From an uncultured Caulobacteraceae bacterium (GTDB lineage: Bacteria > Pseudomonadota > Alphaproteobacteria > Caulobacterales > Caulobacteraceae), in contig CAIQJF010000076.1 of the NCBI GenBank assembly GCA_903872075.1, positions 1-54,824 of the forward strand: a stretch of 54,824 nucleotides of DNA. The letters run 5' to 3'. Positions 6,661 to 15,423 of this stretch are shown here, piece after piece; the stretch's first letter is position 1, and every line of letters begins with the position of its first letter. Made by a program: the position numbers and the translations under genes. The notes beneath the pieces are model-generated. The model made no database searches. It was not told the origin of the DNA and saw only the letters and a program-made list of their open reading frames with translations.

Positions 6661-7902
6661 ATGAGACCGCTTCGCCTCCTCTCCCGCGGCTTCGCCGCCC
6701 TGATCGTTCTACTGAGCCTGGCGCTCGCCCCGCCGGCCCTGGCCGCGCCCAAGGGCCCCGTGATCCTGATTTCCGTCGACGGCTTTCGCGCCGACTATCT
6801 CGACCGGGGCGTGAGCCCGGTGCTGTCGGCCCTGGCCGGCAGCGGGGTGCGGGCGGCGATGCGGCCGTCGTTCCCGTCGATCACCTTTCCCAATCACTAC
6901 ACCCTGGTGACGGGGCTTAGGCCCGACCATCACGGCATCGTCGACAACGCCATGGACGATCCCGCCATTCCGCCGGGCCACTTCTCCCTGGCGACGGCCT
7001 CGGTCACCGACCATCGCTGGTGGGACGACGCCGAACCTCTGTGGGTGACCGCCGACCGCCAGGGTTTGAAGACCGCCACCATGTTCTGGCCGGGCTCGGA
7101 GGCCGAGATCCACGGCCTGCGGCCCGACTATTGGACGAAGTTCAACCAGGCTATGCCCGCCACGGCCCGGGTCGATCAGGTGCTGGCCTGGCTCGACCTG
7201 CCGGCGGCGACCCGCCCGGGGTTCATCACCCTCTATTTCGACAAGGTGGACCATGAGGGCCACATGGCCGGGCCGGATTCGCCTGAGGTGAACGCCGCCG
7301 TCGCCGACACGGACGCGGCCATCGGCCGGCTGGTGGAGGGGCTGAAGGCCCGCAAGCTGTTCGACCGCGTCAATCTGATCGTGGTGGCCGATCACGGCAT
7401 GGCGGCCATTTCATCCGACCGCGTGGTCTATCTGGACGACGCGGCCGACCTGACCGGCGTGAAGGTGGTGACCCTCGGCCCCACGGCCGGCCTTGAGGTC
7501 ACCGCCGCCGCGCCGCCGGACACCACCGCCAAGCTGCTGGCCCCCCAGGCCCACGCCCAGTGCTGGCGCAAAGCCGAGATTCCGGCAGAATACCACTACG
7601 GAACCCATCGGCGCGTGCCGCCGGTGTTCTGCCTGGCGGAGACGGGCTGGATGATTTCCACCCACGACCGGATGGCGAAGACCAAGGTCTTCATGAAGGG
7701 CGCCCACGGCTATCGCGTGGATGCGCCGGAGATGGCGGCCCTGTTCATCGCCCACGGACCCGCGTTCCGCTCGGGAAAGCGGCTTGCCACCTTCGACAAT
7801 GTCGATGTCTATGGCGTGACCGCAAAGGTTCTGGGCGTCACGCCGCGCGCCAACGACGGCAGTCCCAAGACCTTCAAGCCGGTGCTGACAGACACGAAGT
7901 GA
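6661..7902 (+). CDS. Exported ectonucleotide pyrophosphatase/phosphodiesterase (alkaline phosphatase superfamily)
   Basis: A 413-residue enzyme of the ENPP type, with a Sec signal peptide (about residues 1-29, ending ALAAPK). The two-metal site is complete: SVDGFRADY (Asp), the nucleophile Thr in SITFPNHYT, DKVDHEGH (Asp and His), VVADHGM (Asp and His) and GAHGYR (His). Such enzymes cleave phosphodiester or pyrophosphate bonds in nucleotides or lipids; here the reaction would take place in the periplasm. It is followed 9 bases later by the Ddn-like gene, preceded by a GAGGTGAGG ribosome site, so the two are probably cotranscribed. Confidence 0.92.
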   Translation: MRPLRLLSRGFAALIVLLSLALAPPALAAPKGPVILISVDGFRADYLDRGVSPVLSALAGSGVRAAMRPSFPSITFPNHYTLVTGLRPDHHGIVDNAMDDPAIPPGHFSLATASVTDHRWWDDAEPLWVTADRQGLKTATMFWPGSEAEIHGLRPDYWTKFNQAMPATARVDQVLAWLDLPAATRPGFITLYFDKVDHEGHMAGPDSPEVNAAVADTDAAIGRLVEGLKARKLFDRVNLIVVADHGMAAISSDRVVYLDDAADLTGVKVVTLGPTAGLEVTAAAPPDTTAKLLAPQAHAQCWRKAEIPAEYHYGTHRRVPPVFCLAETGWMISTHDRMAKTKVFMKGAHGYRVDAPEMAALFIAHGPAFRSGKRLATFDNVDVYGVTAKVLGVTPRANDGSPKTFKPVLTDTK

Positions 7903-7911
7903 GGTGAGGCC

Positions 7912-8382
7912 ATGAGCACGAAGATCGAGATCGGCGCGGACGGCTGGATCGCCGCGCACCTGGACCTCTATCAGCGCACCAACGGCGCCGAAGGCCAACT
8001 GATGGACTTCAGCAAGACCGGCGGGCCGGCCGAGACGCCCTGCCTGATCCTCAAGACCACCGGCCGCAAGAGCGGCGAGGCCAAGCTGCTGCCGCTGATC
8101 TATGGCCGCGACGGCGACCGCTTCGTGATCGTGGCCTCCAAGGGCGGCGCGCCGCAGCATCCGGCCTGGTATCTCAACCTCGCCGCCGACCCCGAAGTCG
8201 GCTTCCAGGTCGTCGATAAGAAGTATCGCGGCGTGGCGCGAACGGTGTCCGGCGAGGAGCGCACGCGGCTGTTCGCCATGATGGCGGCCGTGTTCCCGCC
8301 CTACACCGCCTATCAGGCCCGTACCGATCGCGAGATCCCCGTGGTGGTGCTGGAGCCCCAGGGCGAGATCGACGCCCTCTAG
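7912..8382 (+). CDS. Nitroreductase/deazaflavin-dependent oxidoreductase (Ddn-like)
   Basis: A 156-residue split beta-barrel protein of the deazaflavin-dependent nitroreductase family. The typical sections are there: LILKTTGRKSGEAKLLPLIY, VASKGGAPQHPAWYLNLAADP and ARTVSGEERTRLF. In mycobacteria this family (Ddn) uses coenzyme F420. Proteobacterial homologues are common, and their cofactor is often not known. The next gene belongs to the luciferase-like superfamily, which also contains F420 enzymes. No F420 biosynthesis gene is in the window. Confidence 0.88.
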   Translation: MSTKIEIGADGWIAAHLDLYQRTNGAEGQLMDFSKTGGPAETPCLILKTTGRKSGEAKLLPLIYGRDGDRFVIVASKGGAPQHPAWYLNLAADPEVGFQVVDKKYRGVARTVSGEERTRLFAMMAAVFPPYTAYQARTDREIPVVVLEPQGEIDAL

Positions 8383-8471
8383 GCTGGTTTCGCTGTCGCG
8401 AGGCTTGACCGCGTCGCGCGCCCTGCCAGTGTTGGACCCAAAGCGACACAGGTCGCGGGAGGACAACACCC

Positions 8472-9383
8472 ATGACACGCATGCCCGCCATCGGCCTGGC
8501 GGCCTCGCCCGGCCGCCGCCAACAGGTGATCGACCTGGCTCAGGAGGCCGAAAAGCGCGGCTTCGCCGGGATCTACTGCCCCACCGCCGGCGGCGGCGAC
8601 TGCGTGGCCCTGTGCCAGGCCATCGCCCACGCGACCACCACGCTTCAGATCGGCACCTCGATCCAGCCGATCTATTTCCGGCTGCCGGCCGAATTGGCCC
8701 GCAGCGCCGCCTTCATTCATGAGATCAGCGGCGGCCGCTTCCGCCTGGGTGTCGGCGTCAGTCACGCCCCGGTGCACAACGCCCACGGGGTCAATGTGGG
8801 CAAGCCGCTGGGCGACATGCGGGCCTATGTGGAAGCGATGCGCGCCGCCGAAAAGATGACCGGTCCCCTGCCCCCGATCGTGGTGGCCAGCCTGCGCAGC
8901 AAGATGCTGGCCCTGGCCGTGGAGATCGGCGACGGGGCGGTCTGGGCCTGCTCCAGCCGCGCCTATATGGCCACCCAGCTGAAGCTTGTGCCCGAAGAGA
9001 AGCGCAAGGCCGGCTTCTTCCTCGGCGACATGGCCCCGACCGTCATCGACGCGGACGAAGAGGCCGCCAAGGCGGTCGTGAAGAAAACCCTGACCATGTA
9101 CTGCGGCCTGCCCAACTACCGGAACTACTGGAAGGAAGCGGGCTATGTGGAGGAGATGGCCGCGGTGGAGGCCGCCCTGGCCGCCGGCGATCGCGACCGG
9201 ATCCCCGCCTTGATGAGCGATAGCTGGCTGAACGACAACGCCCTGTTCGGTTCGCCCACCAAGGTCCGCGACGGCATCGAAGCCTGGTTCGACGCCGGCA
9301 TCACCACCCCGATCATCGTCCCCTCCTCGACGAGCGGCGGTCAGGCCAAGGCGGCGGCGGAGTTGTTCGAGATCTTCGCTTAA
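8472..9383 (+). CDS. LLM-class flavin- or F420-dependent oxidoreductase
   Basis: A 303-residue luciferase-like TIM barrel. Marks of the family are IGLAASPGRRQQVIDLAQEAE at the start, the HEISGGRFRLGVGVSH segment and a GDGAVWACSSRAYM segment; the C-terminal GIEAWFDAGITTPIIVPS resembles F420-dependent members. It would catalyse a hydride transfer or a monooxygenation. GGGAGG precedes the ATG at 8472. It overlaps the stop of the convergent methyltransferase by 4 bases. Substrate unknown. Confidence 0.88.
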   Translation: MTRMPAIGLAASPGRRQQVIDLAQEAEKRGFAGIYCPTAGGGDCVALCQAIAHATTTLQIGTSIQPIYFRLPAELARSAAFIHEISGGRFRLGVGVSHAPVHNAHGVNVGKPLGDMRAYVEAMRAAEKMTGPLPPIVVASLRSKMLALAVEIGDGAVWACSSRAYMATQLKLVPEEKRKAGFFLGDMAPTVIDADEEAAKAVVKKTLTMYCGLPNYRNYWKEAGYVEEMAAVEAALAAGDRDRIPALMSDSWLNDNALFGSPTKVRDGIEAWFDAGITTPIIVPSSTSGGQAKAAAELFEIFA

Positions 9384-10435
9384 GGAGACTTTTCGAACAG
9401 GATCGCCTTGGTGAGGAAGGCGCGATCCTGGGCCTGGGCGTGGAGGCCGGCGCCGGCGAACAGCGCCGTGAGGTCCGTGCGGCTGTAGTCCGCGTAGTAG
9501 GGTTCGTGGAAATAGGCCGGAAAGGCCTCCAGCAGGCTCGTCAGGCGCGGCTCGTCGGCCGGCTGCAGAGAGTCTGCGAAGGCCAGATGGCCGCCGGGCT
9601 TGAGCACCCGGGCGATCTCGGCGGCCACGTCGGCGCGATAGCGCGGCGGCAGTTCATGGAAGAGGTAGACGCAGGTCACCGCGTCCAGGCTGGCGTCGGC
9701 GAAGGGCAGCCGCTCGGCCTGGGCCTGGACGAGGGCCCGCACGCCGTGACGACGGCGGGCCTCGGCCAGATACGGCCCTGAGAGGTCCGCCCCGGCCACA
9801 AGCGCGCGGGGGAAGGCGCGGGAGAGATCGGACAGAAAGGCGCCGGCGCCGCAGGCCACGTCCACCACCTTCAGGCTGCGCTGATCGCGGTCCTTCCACG
9901 CCTGGGCGAGGAGCGAGAGGGCGCGGCGGCGCATGGGTCCGGCTGTGCCGGCGAACAGGGCCTCGACCTGGGTTTCATAGCGCCGGGCGCTCTCTTGCGT
10001 AAACCAGCCGCCCGACTGGAAGTGGAAGTTCTGGCGGTAATAGACCGGATAGGCATCGCTTTCCGGCGCCTCCTCCCGCGCCTCGACGCTCCCGCCCCGC
10101 CGCCGGCGGGCCTCGACCTGGCGAGCGTCGGCAATGAAATCGGCCAGTTCCCCGAACGCCTTCAGCCCGCGCGCCGGGGCGTCCTCCATGGCCGGATAGA
10201 GCCCGCGCGCCACGTCGGCGGCATCCTTGGCGAAGGCCTCGCCCCAGGCGCGGCGCACGAAGCCGGCGGGCAAAGGCTCGGAACTGGGCTTGAACGCCGC
10301 CGGCGGGGCGCTGGTGGGCCGGGTGATGGCCCGGGCCACGCCGCCCGCCGCGCCCCACCACACCGCCTTGAGCGCGGCGCGAACGCGCTGGGCGGAGCGG
10401 TCGACGGCGAAGGCGGGTGGAACGGGCTCGGTCAC
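9380..10435 (-). CDS. Class I SAM-dependent methyltransferase
   Basis: A 351-residue protein. The C-terminal half (about residues 190-345) is a Rossmann methyltransferase: VVDVACGAGAFLSDL is motif I, AGADLSGPY holds the acidic residue that binds the ribose, and EIARVLKPGGHLAFADS is the later motif. The N-terminal 150 residues are helical and do not match a domain I know; they may form a lid or partner site. The start is GTG at 10435. The RumA-type gene ends 9 bases upstream on the same strand, so they form an operon. The YFHEPYYADYSRTDL segment may define the substrate, which is unknown. Confidence 0.88.
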   Translation of the reverse strand: MTEPVPPAFAVDRSAQRVRAALKAVWWGAAGGVARAITRPTSAPPAAFKPSSEPLPAGFVRRAWGEAFAKDAADVARGLYPAMEDAPARGLKAFGELADFIADARQVEARRRRGGSVEAREEAPESDAYPVYYRQNFHFQSGGWFTQESARRYETQVEALFAGTAGPMRRRALSLLAQAWKDRDQRSLKVVDVACGAGAFLSDLSRAFPRALVAGADLSGPYLAEARRRHGVRALVQAQAERLPFADASLDAVTCVYLFHELPPRYRADVAAEIARVLKPGGHLAFADSLQPADEPRLTSLLEAFPAYFHEPYYADYSRTDLTALFAGAGLHAQAQDRAFLTKAILFEKSP

Positions 10436-10444
10436 GTCTCTAGC

Positions 10445-11719
10445 CTATCTCGAAAACACACCGACCAGCTCGATATGCGGCGACCACAGAAACTGGTCCA
10501 CCGGCAGGACCCGGTCGAGCGTGAATCCGGCGTCGATGAGCGTTCGCGCGTCACGGGCGAAGGTGGAGGGGTTGCAGGAGACGCCGATCACCCGGCTGGC
10601 CTTGGAACGGCCGATCTCTCCGCTCTGCACCGCCGCACCGGCCCGCGGCGGGTCGAACAGGATCACATCGACGCCCTTGAGCTCCTGGGCGAGCATCGGC
10701 CGGCGGTCGAGGTCGCGCACCTGGGCCGTGATCGGGCTGAGGCCCGGCGCGCTGCCGGTGGCCGAGACCAGGGCCGCCACGGCGCCGGCCGCGGCGTCGA
10801 CCGCCAGGACGGGCGCGATCGTGGCCAGGGGGAAGGTGAAGGCGCCCGCCCCGCAGAACAGATCGGCGATCCGCTTCGCGCCCGCCGCGGCCTCCACCGC
10901 GAAGGCGGTCATGGCCGCCTCGGCCTGAGGGACCGCCTGAAGGAAGGCGCCCGGCGGCAGGGCGACGCTGGCGGCGCCCATGCGCACCATGGACGGGCGG
11001 GCCTGATAGATCACCTCGCTCGCCAGGGTCACCCGGGCGACATCGGCGGCGGCGGCGGCGCGGGCGGCGCGCATGCGCGCGTCGGCCGACAGCCCCCCGC
11101 TGCGCCGCTCCACGCCGCTCACATCAATATCCAGCCCAGTCAGAGTCGCCGTGACATGCAGGATCGGCGCGGACTTGGGATGCTCCAGAAACGGTCCGGC
11201 GATGGCGCGCAGCGCCGGCAGGGCGGCCACGAGGCGCGGATCGGCGATCGTGCAGGACGTGATCGCGGCGAGTCGCCAGGACCGGCGCGCCTTGAAGCCC
11301 AGGACGATCTCGCGGCCTTCGCGCCGCGCATGCAGGGCCAGCCGCCGGCGCGAGCCCGGCGGGGCGGCGAACGGCGCGAGAATCTGCGTCTCGATCCGCG
11401 CCCAGGAGAGGGCCGTGCGCACCTGATCGACCTTCCAGGCCAAGTAGGGCTTGTCGGCCCAGTGCTGCAGGGCGCAGCCGCCGCAATCGCCGAAATGGAC
11501 GCAGGGCGCCGCGCGCCGCTCCGGGCTGGCCTCGAGAATCTCGACCAGTTCGGCGCGGGGCCCCTCGACGCGGGCGAGCACCCGCTCACCCGGCAAGGTC
11601 AGGGGCGCAAACACGCCGCCGGCCATGCCGTCGCCCTGGGCGCCCATGGTCTCGATCAGAATCTCGACGGGCGGCGCATCCAGTCGCGCGCCCTGTTTGA
11701 AGGCTGGGGGTCGGGTCAT
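10445..11719 (-). CDS. RumA/RlmD-type 23S rRNA (uracil-C5) methyltransferase family protein
   Basis: A 424-residue RNA methyltransferase of the TrmA/RlmC/RlmD family. The N-terminus has a short TRAM-like part (IETMGAQGDGMAG), then the iron-sulfur motif CVHFGDCGGC with a further Cys later (TSCTIAD). The catalytic half has the SAM site LFCGAGAFTFPLA, FDPPRAG, and the nucleophile Cys in GVSCNPSTFARD. In the family this Cys attacks C6 of uracil and methylates C5, using the [4Fe-4S] cluster for fold or RNA contact. Which uracil is modified (U747, U1939 or tRNA U54) cannot be told from here. Confidence 0.92.
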   Translation of the reverse strand: MTRPPAFKQGARLDAPPVEILIETMGAQGDGMAGGVFAPLTLPGERVLARVEGPRAELVEILEASPERRAAPCVHFGDCGGCALQHWADKPYLAWKVDQVRTALSWARIETQILAPFAAPPGSRRRLALHARREGREIVLGFKARRSWRLAAITSCTIADPRLVAALPALRAIAGPFLEHPKSAPILHVTATLTGLDIDVSGVERRSGGLSADARMRAARAAAAADVARVTLASEVIYQARPSMVRMGAASVALPPGAFLQAVPQAEAAMTAFAVEAAAGAKRIADLFCGAGAFTFPLATIAPVLAVDAAAGAVAALVSATGSAPGLSPITAQVRDLDRRPMLAQELKGVDVILFDPPRAGAAVQSGEIGRSKASRVIGVSCNPSTFARDARTLIDAGFTLDRVLPVDQFLWSPHIELVGVFSR

Positions 11720-11910
11720 CTCGCGCTCTTCGTCCGGGCGCGGAGCCGCGCCGTCAATCCCCGGAAGAGGACCGCGCCGCCTTCTGCGCCCGGAAGGGGG
11801 CCGAATCTATGTCCCCGGCGACCTGACTCCAGCGATGGCCGGAAAGACGACCGTCTTGCGCTCGTCGCGGGGCTGACGCATTGCGGATGACGACAGGAAC
11901 GGAAACGTCC

Positions 11911-13344
11911 ATGCGGATCGCGAGACTGCTTCGTCTCATCTTCGCGGCGCTGATCGCCGGCGGCGGGCTGTGTCTCGCCGGTCCGGCCGCTTTCGCCCAG
12001 GGGCGCGTCGCTCTGGTACTCGGGAACTCCGCCTACGCCCATGGGGGCCGGCTGGCCAATCCGCCCAACGACGCCGCGGCGGTGGCCACCTCCCTTCGCC
12101 AGGTCGGGTTCGAGGTCTTCACGCAGGGCGATCTGGGAAAGGTCCAGCTTGAAGCGGCGTTGAAGAGTTTCACGCGAGCCGCCGCCGGCGCCGACATCGC
12201 GGTGGTGTACTATGCCGGTCACGGCATCGAGAAAGGCGGCACCAACTACCTGATCCCTGTGGACGCCACCCTGGCGGCCGACAGCGACATCGATTTCGAA
12301 GCCGTGCCGCTGGATCTGGTGATGCATGCGGTGGCCGGGGCCAGCCGGCTGAAGGTCGTCATCCTCGACGCCTGCCGCAACAACCCCTTCCGTGACACCA
12401 TGCGCCGCAGTTCCGGAACGCGCGGCATCGGCCAGGGCTTGGCCAAGCCGCCCGATCCCGAGGAGGGCGACATGCTGGTGGCCTATGCCGCCGAGGCCGG
12501 CTCCACGGCCGAGGACGGGACAGGTGGCAACAGTCCGTTCGCGGCCGCCCTGGCCAGACATCTGCCTGACCCGGACGTGGACATTCGGATCATGTTCGGC
12601 CGCATCCGCGACGACGTGCGCACCGCCACCCAGCGGCGGCAGGAACCGGCCGTCTATGAGTCCCTGGGCGGGGAGCAGTTCTTCATGAAAACAGCCGTTC
12701 CAGCGGGCGGCGCGATCCTGACTGCCGGGCCGCCCGCCTTCGCGCCCGCGCCGGACGCGCGGGCGCTGGACCTGGCGTTCTGGCAATCTGTGCAGGCCAG
12801 CGACGACCGGGCCCAGCTTCAAGCCTATCTCGATCAGTATCCGAAAGGGACCTTCGCGGCGGCGGCGCGCGCCAAGATCGCGGCGCTGGACGCCACGCCG
12901 CCGCCGGCCCCGCCGCTTCAGCGCGCGCGGCGGCCCCTGGTGAGCGCCGCGTCGGAAGGCCGCGCGGCGGAGGTCGCCCCGGCGGGGTCGGCGGCCGCAG
13001 GTTTCGATGGTCGCTGGGACGTCGTCCAGACCTGTCCCCGCTCGACAGACGGCGCGGCGCCGTTCGTGAACGGCCTCAGCGCGGTCGTCGTCCGCGGCCA
13101 GCTGCACGCCGAGCGCGGCACACCCGGGCAACCGGGATGGGTGACGTTGGACGGGATGATCGGGCCGGACGGCGAGGCCAACCTGCAGGCCCGCGGCCTG
13201 ACCGGCCCGCAGATCTACAGCATCAACCACACCCCGCCGGGTCAGCCCTATCGCCACCCGGTGACCGCCCATTTCGGACCGGAACGCGGCGCCGGCCGCT
13301 GGCTGGCCCAGCGCGTCTGCGAGTTCACCTTCACCCGCCGGTGA
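11911..13344 (+). CDS. Exported caspase-like (C14) peptidase
   Basis: A 477-residue protein with a Sec signal peptide (residues 1-30, ending AAFAQG). The p20-like caspase domain spans about 30-240. It starts RVALVLGNSAY, has the catalytic His in YYAGHGIE (about residue 104) and the catalytic Cys in ILDACRNNPF (about residue 155). The middle holds a WQSV...AYLDQYPKGTFAAAAR repeat often seen in these proteins. The C-terminal 100 residues form a beta-rich domain (WDVVQTCP to VCEFTFTRR) that may bind substrate or surface polymers. The ATG at 11911 was preferred over 11887 because the signal peptide begins there. Target proteins are unknown. Confidence 0.88.
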   Translation: MRIARLLRLIFAALIAGGGLCLAGPAAFAQGRVALVLGNSAYAHGGRLANPPNDAAAVATSLRQVGFEVFTQGDLGKVQLEAALKSFTRAAAGADIAVVYYAGHGIEKGGTNYLIPVDATLAADSDIDFEAVPLDLVMHAVAGASRLKVVILDACRNNPFRDTMRRSSGTRGIGQGLAKPPDPEEGDMLVAYAAEAGSTAEDGTGGNSPFAAALARHLPDPDVDIRIMFGRIRDDVRTATQRRQEPAVYESLGGEQFFMKTAVPAGGAILTAGPPAFAPAPDARALDLAFWQSVQASDDRAQLQAYLDQYPKGTFAAAARAKIAALDATPPPAPPLQRARRPLVSAASEGRAAEVAPAGSAAAGFDGRWDVVQTCPRSTDGAAPFVNGLSAVVVRGQLHAERGTPGQPGWVTLDGMIGPDGEANLQARGLTGPQIYSINHTPPGQPYRHPVTAHFGPERGAGRWLAQRVCEFTFTRR

Positions 13345-13353
13345 CGGTGAGCC

Positions 13354-13995
13354 TCAGTCGTCCTGAAGAATGGCGCGGGTGCGCCAGTCGTATTGCAGGG
13401 TCAGGACCCGGACGACGAAGAAGCCGACGACGGTCCCCCAGGCGGACGCCTCGGGCGGGACATTCAGGCCAAGCGCGAGGACGAGGAAGATGCCGCACGC
13501 GATCGCGACCGGGATGGCCAGGAAGTGACCGGGCTTGAAGATTTCCGGCGTGTCCCGCACCACCACGTCGCGCAGCACCCCGCCGCCGACGCCGCTGATG
13601 CAGCCGATCATCATCACGCCGGGGATTGGAAGGCCGGCCCGCAGGGCCAGCTGGAGTCCGGCCACCGCCAGCGCCGGCGTGCCGATGGCGTCGATCATTG
13701 TCACCAGCCGGGCGACGAGTTTCGTCCGCTCGATCTGGGCCCGGAAGGCGATCACCAGGACGGTCGCCGAGAGGATGAGCGGCAGATACCAGGCGTCGGT
13801 CAGCACCGCCGGGGTGCGGTGCAGGAAAATTCCGTCCCGGATGATGCCGCCGCCGATCGACGACAGCAGGGCGGTCATGAACACACCGATCACGTCATAG
13901 CGCTTGCGCAGGCCGACGATCGCGCCGGACAGCGCCCAGGCGAACACCGCCACGTGATCGAACACCACAGGAACCTGGAACTCGCCGCCGTCCAT
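13354..13995 (-). CDS. TRIC/UPF0126 family cation channel
   Basis: A 213-residue membrane protein with two copies of a three-helix unit plus one further helix. Each copy carries the glycine-rich kinked-helix motif of the family: SSIGGGIIRDGIF and SGVGGGVLRDVVV. Bacterial homologues of animal TRIC channels form trimers with one pore per subunit and conduct K+ or Na+; some members are reported to move glycine. Nine bases separate its end from the convergent caspase-like gene. Confidence 0.92.
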   Translation of the reverse strand: MDGGEFQVPVVFDHVAVFAWALSGAIVGLRKRYDVIGVFMTALLSSIGGGIIRDGIFLHRTPAVLTDAWYLPLILSATVLVIAFRAQIERTKLVARLVTMIDAIGTPALAVAGLQLALRAGLPIPGVMMIGCISGVGGGVLRDVVVRDTPEIFKPGHFLAIPVAIACGIFLVLALGLNVPPEASAWGTVVGFFVVRVLTLQYDWRTRAILQDD

Positions 13996-14065
13996 GCGCT
14001 TCCTCCGCCAGCCGGCGGACCGCCGCCGGGCGCGGACCTAGGGTCCCACAGGGGCAATTTCGAGG

Positions 14066-14962
14066 TCAGGCCGCCACGATCGGTCGAACCAGCTGTTGGA
14101 TCGCCATGCGGGCGATCTTCCCATGCACGCCGCCAAGCTCGTCCGCGGAGCGCCCCGGGGCGCTCATGAAGGCGGCGATGATGATCGGGGCGCGGTCCGG
14201 CGGCCAGGCGATAGCGACATCGTTCACCGCGCCGTTCTCGCCAGTGCCGGTCTTGTCGCCGGCCCGCCATCCAGGCGGCAGGCCGCCGCGAAGCCGGCCG
14301 CTACCGGTCTCACAGGCGATCATCCAGCCGGCCAGACGCGCGCGGGAGGCCGGGGACAGGACGCTCCCAGTCAGGACGCGGCGCAGGGTTCGCGCGAAGG
14401 ACCGGGGCGTCGCGGTGTCCCGTGGATCGCCCGGCAGATTGGTGTTGAGGGTCGGCTCGGTGCGATCCAGGCGCGTAACGGGATCGCCCCATCTCCGCAG
14501 ACGCGCGGTGACGCCGGCGGGGCCGCCCACCAGGGGCAGCAGCAGATTGGCGGCCGTATTGTCGCTGACCTCCAAGGCGGCGGCGCAGAGATCGGCGAGG
14601 TTCATCGCCCCCTGTCCGAGATGGCTCCGCGTCCGGGGCGCATAGGACAGGAGGTCCGCCTCCGAATAGGGAACCGCCTGATCCAGCCTGAGTCGGCCCC
14701 GGTCGACCTGCGCCAGAACCGCTGCCGCCAGCAGCACCTTGAAGGTCGAGGCCATGGCGAAACGCTCGTCCAGTCGCCAGCCAATCAGCCGTCCGGAATG
14801 GCCATCCAGAGCCGCCACGCCGATTCGTCCGCCCGTTTCCGCCTCGAGGGCGGCGAAGGGATCGCCGGCGGCCGCGCGTGCGAGGCCCGTCCCCGTGGCG
14901 CCAAGGGCCGCGGCGCCCAGAATCATCGACCGCCGGCCGGGCCTCCAAAGGCTGTCGCTCAC
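14066..14962 (-). CDS. Class A beta-lactamase, Tat-exported
   Basis: A 298-residue serine beta-lactamase. The catalytic motifs are all present: STFK (Ser72 and Lys75 here, Ambler 70 and 73), SDN, the omega-loop RTEPTLN with the general-base Glu, and DKTGTG. The N-terminus PGRRSMILGAAALGATGTG with twin Arg fits a Tat signal. The start is GTG at 14962, and it overlaps the stop of the preceding small gene by 4 bases (GTGA), so the two are translationally coupled. No AmpR-type regulator adjoins it. It looks like an intrinsic chromosomal enzyme: base composition matches the neighbours and there is no mobile element. Confidence 0.93.
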   Translation of the reverse strand: MSDSLWRPGRRSMILGAAALGATGTGLARAAAGDPFAALEAETGGRIGVAALDGHSGRLIGWRLDERFAMASTFKVLLAAAVLAQVDRGRLRLDQAVPYSEADLLSYAPRTRSHLGQGAMNLADLCAAALEVSDNTAANLLLPLVGGPAGVTARLRRWGDPVTRLDRTEPTLNTNLPGDPRDTATPRSFARTLRRVLTGSVLSPASRARLAGWMIACETGSGRLRGGLPPGWRAGDKTGTGENGAVNDVAIAWPPDRAPIIIAAFMSAPGRSADELGGVHGKIARMAIQQLVRPIVAA

Positions 14963-15270
14963 CTTGGATCGTCTCCTTCCTGGCGGTCCCAGTCCTCGGG
15001 GTTACGGCCAACAAACGGGGGCATAAGGGCGATCAGGGCGAAGATGCCTCCGACAACATAGATCAGGGCGGCGAGTTCGCCGGTGGTCATCGGCGCCTCA
15101 GCGGGGCGTTCGAACGCCGGATCGTCATCCGTCGGCTTCCAGCCCACTGGCATGGCGCCCGGAGTCCCACAGCGAATCGGCGCCCCCGTCTGGTCGAGGC
15201 ACGTCGGCGCGGCGATCGCCGCCGAGGTGGCGAGCGTCAGGGCGAAACACATGAACACGCCAGCACGCAT
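14959..15270 (-). CDS. Small exported or membrane protein coupled to the beta-lactamase
   Basis: A 103-residue protein with an N-terminal signal segment (MRAGVFMCFALTLATSAAIAA, about residues 1-21), a short domain with two Cys (TCLDQTG, IRCGTPG), a conserved-looking MPVGWKP segment, and a C-terminal transmembrane helix (ALIYVVGGIFALIALMPPF). I do not recognise the family. ATG at 15270 is used because the signal peptide begins there. Its stop overlaps the beta-lactamase GTG, so this gene comes first in the operon and could assist export or regulation, or simply be a neighbour. Confidence 0.75.
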   Translation of the reverse strand: MRAGVFMCFALTLATSAAIAAPTCLDQTGAPIRCGTPGAMPVGWKPTDDDPAFERPAEAPMTTGELAALIYVVGGIFALIALMPPFVGRNPEDWDRQEGDDPR

Positions 15271-15423
15271 GGGATCGAGCCTCGGGAACGGCGCGAGGTT
15301 CGACCCCCAGGAAGGTGAGGTCAACCGTCGCGGACTGCGGATTTCCGTTGCCTTGCGTCGCGTTTGGGCAAAACGTAGGCACGAAGACTGAAACGGCCGG
15401 CGTCAGATCGGCAGGAGGAACAG

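Noticed and set aside
9995..11890. A 631-codon plus-strand frame opposite the two methyltransferase genes
   Set aside because: Long antisense frames are expected in GC-rich DNA; the translation is Arg/Gly/Ala/His-rich with no domain, while the minus strand encodes complete enzymes.
14066..14962. Beta-lactamase as a recently acquired resistance gene
   Set aside because: No flanking mobile element, and base composition and codon use match the neighbours; it looks like a resident chromosomal gene.
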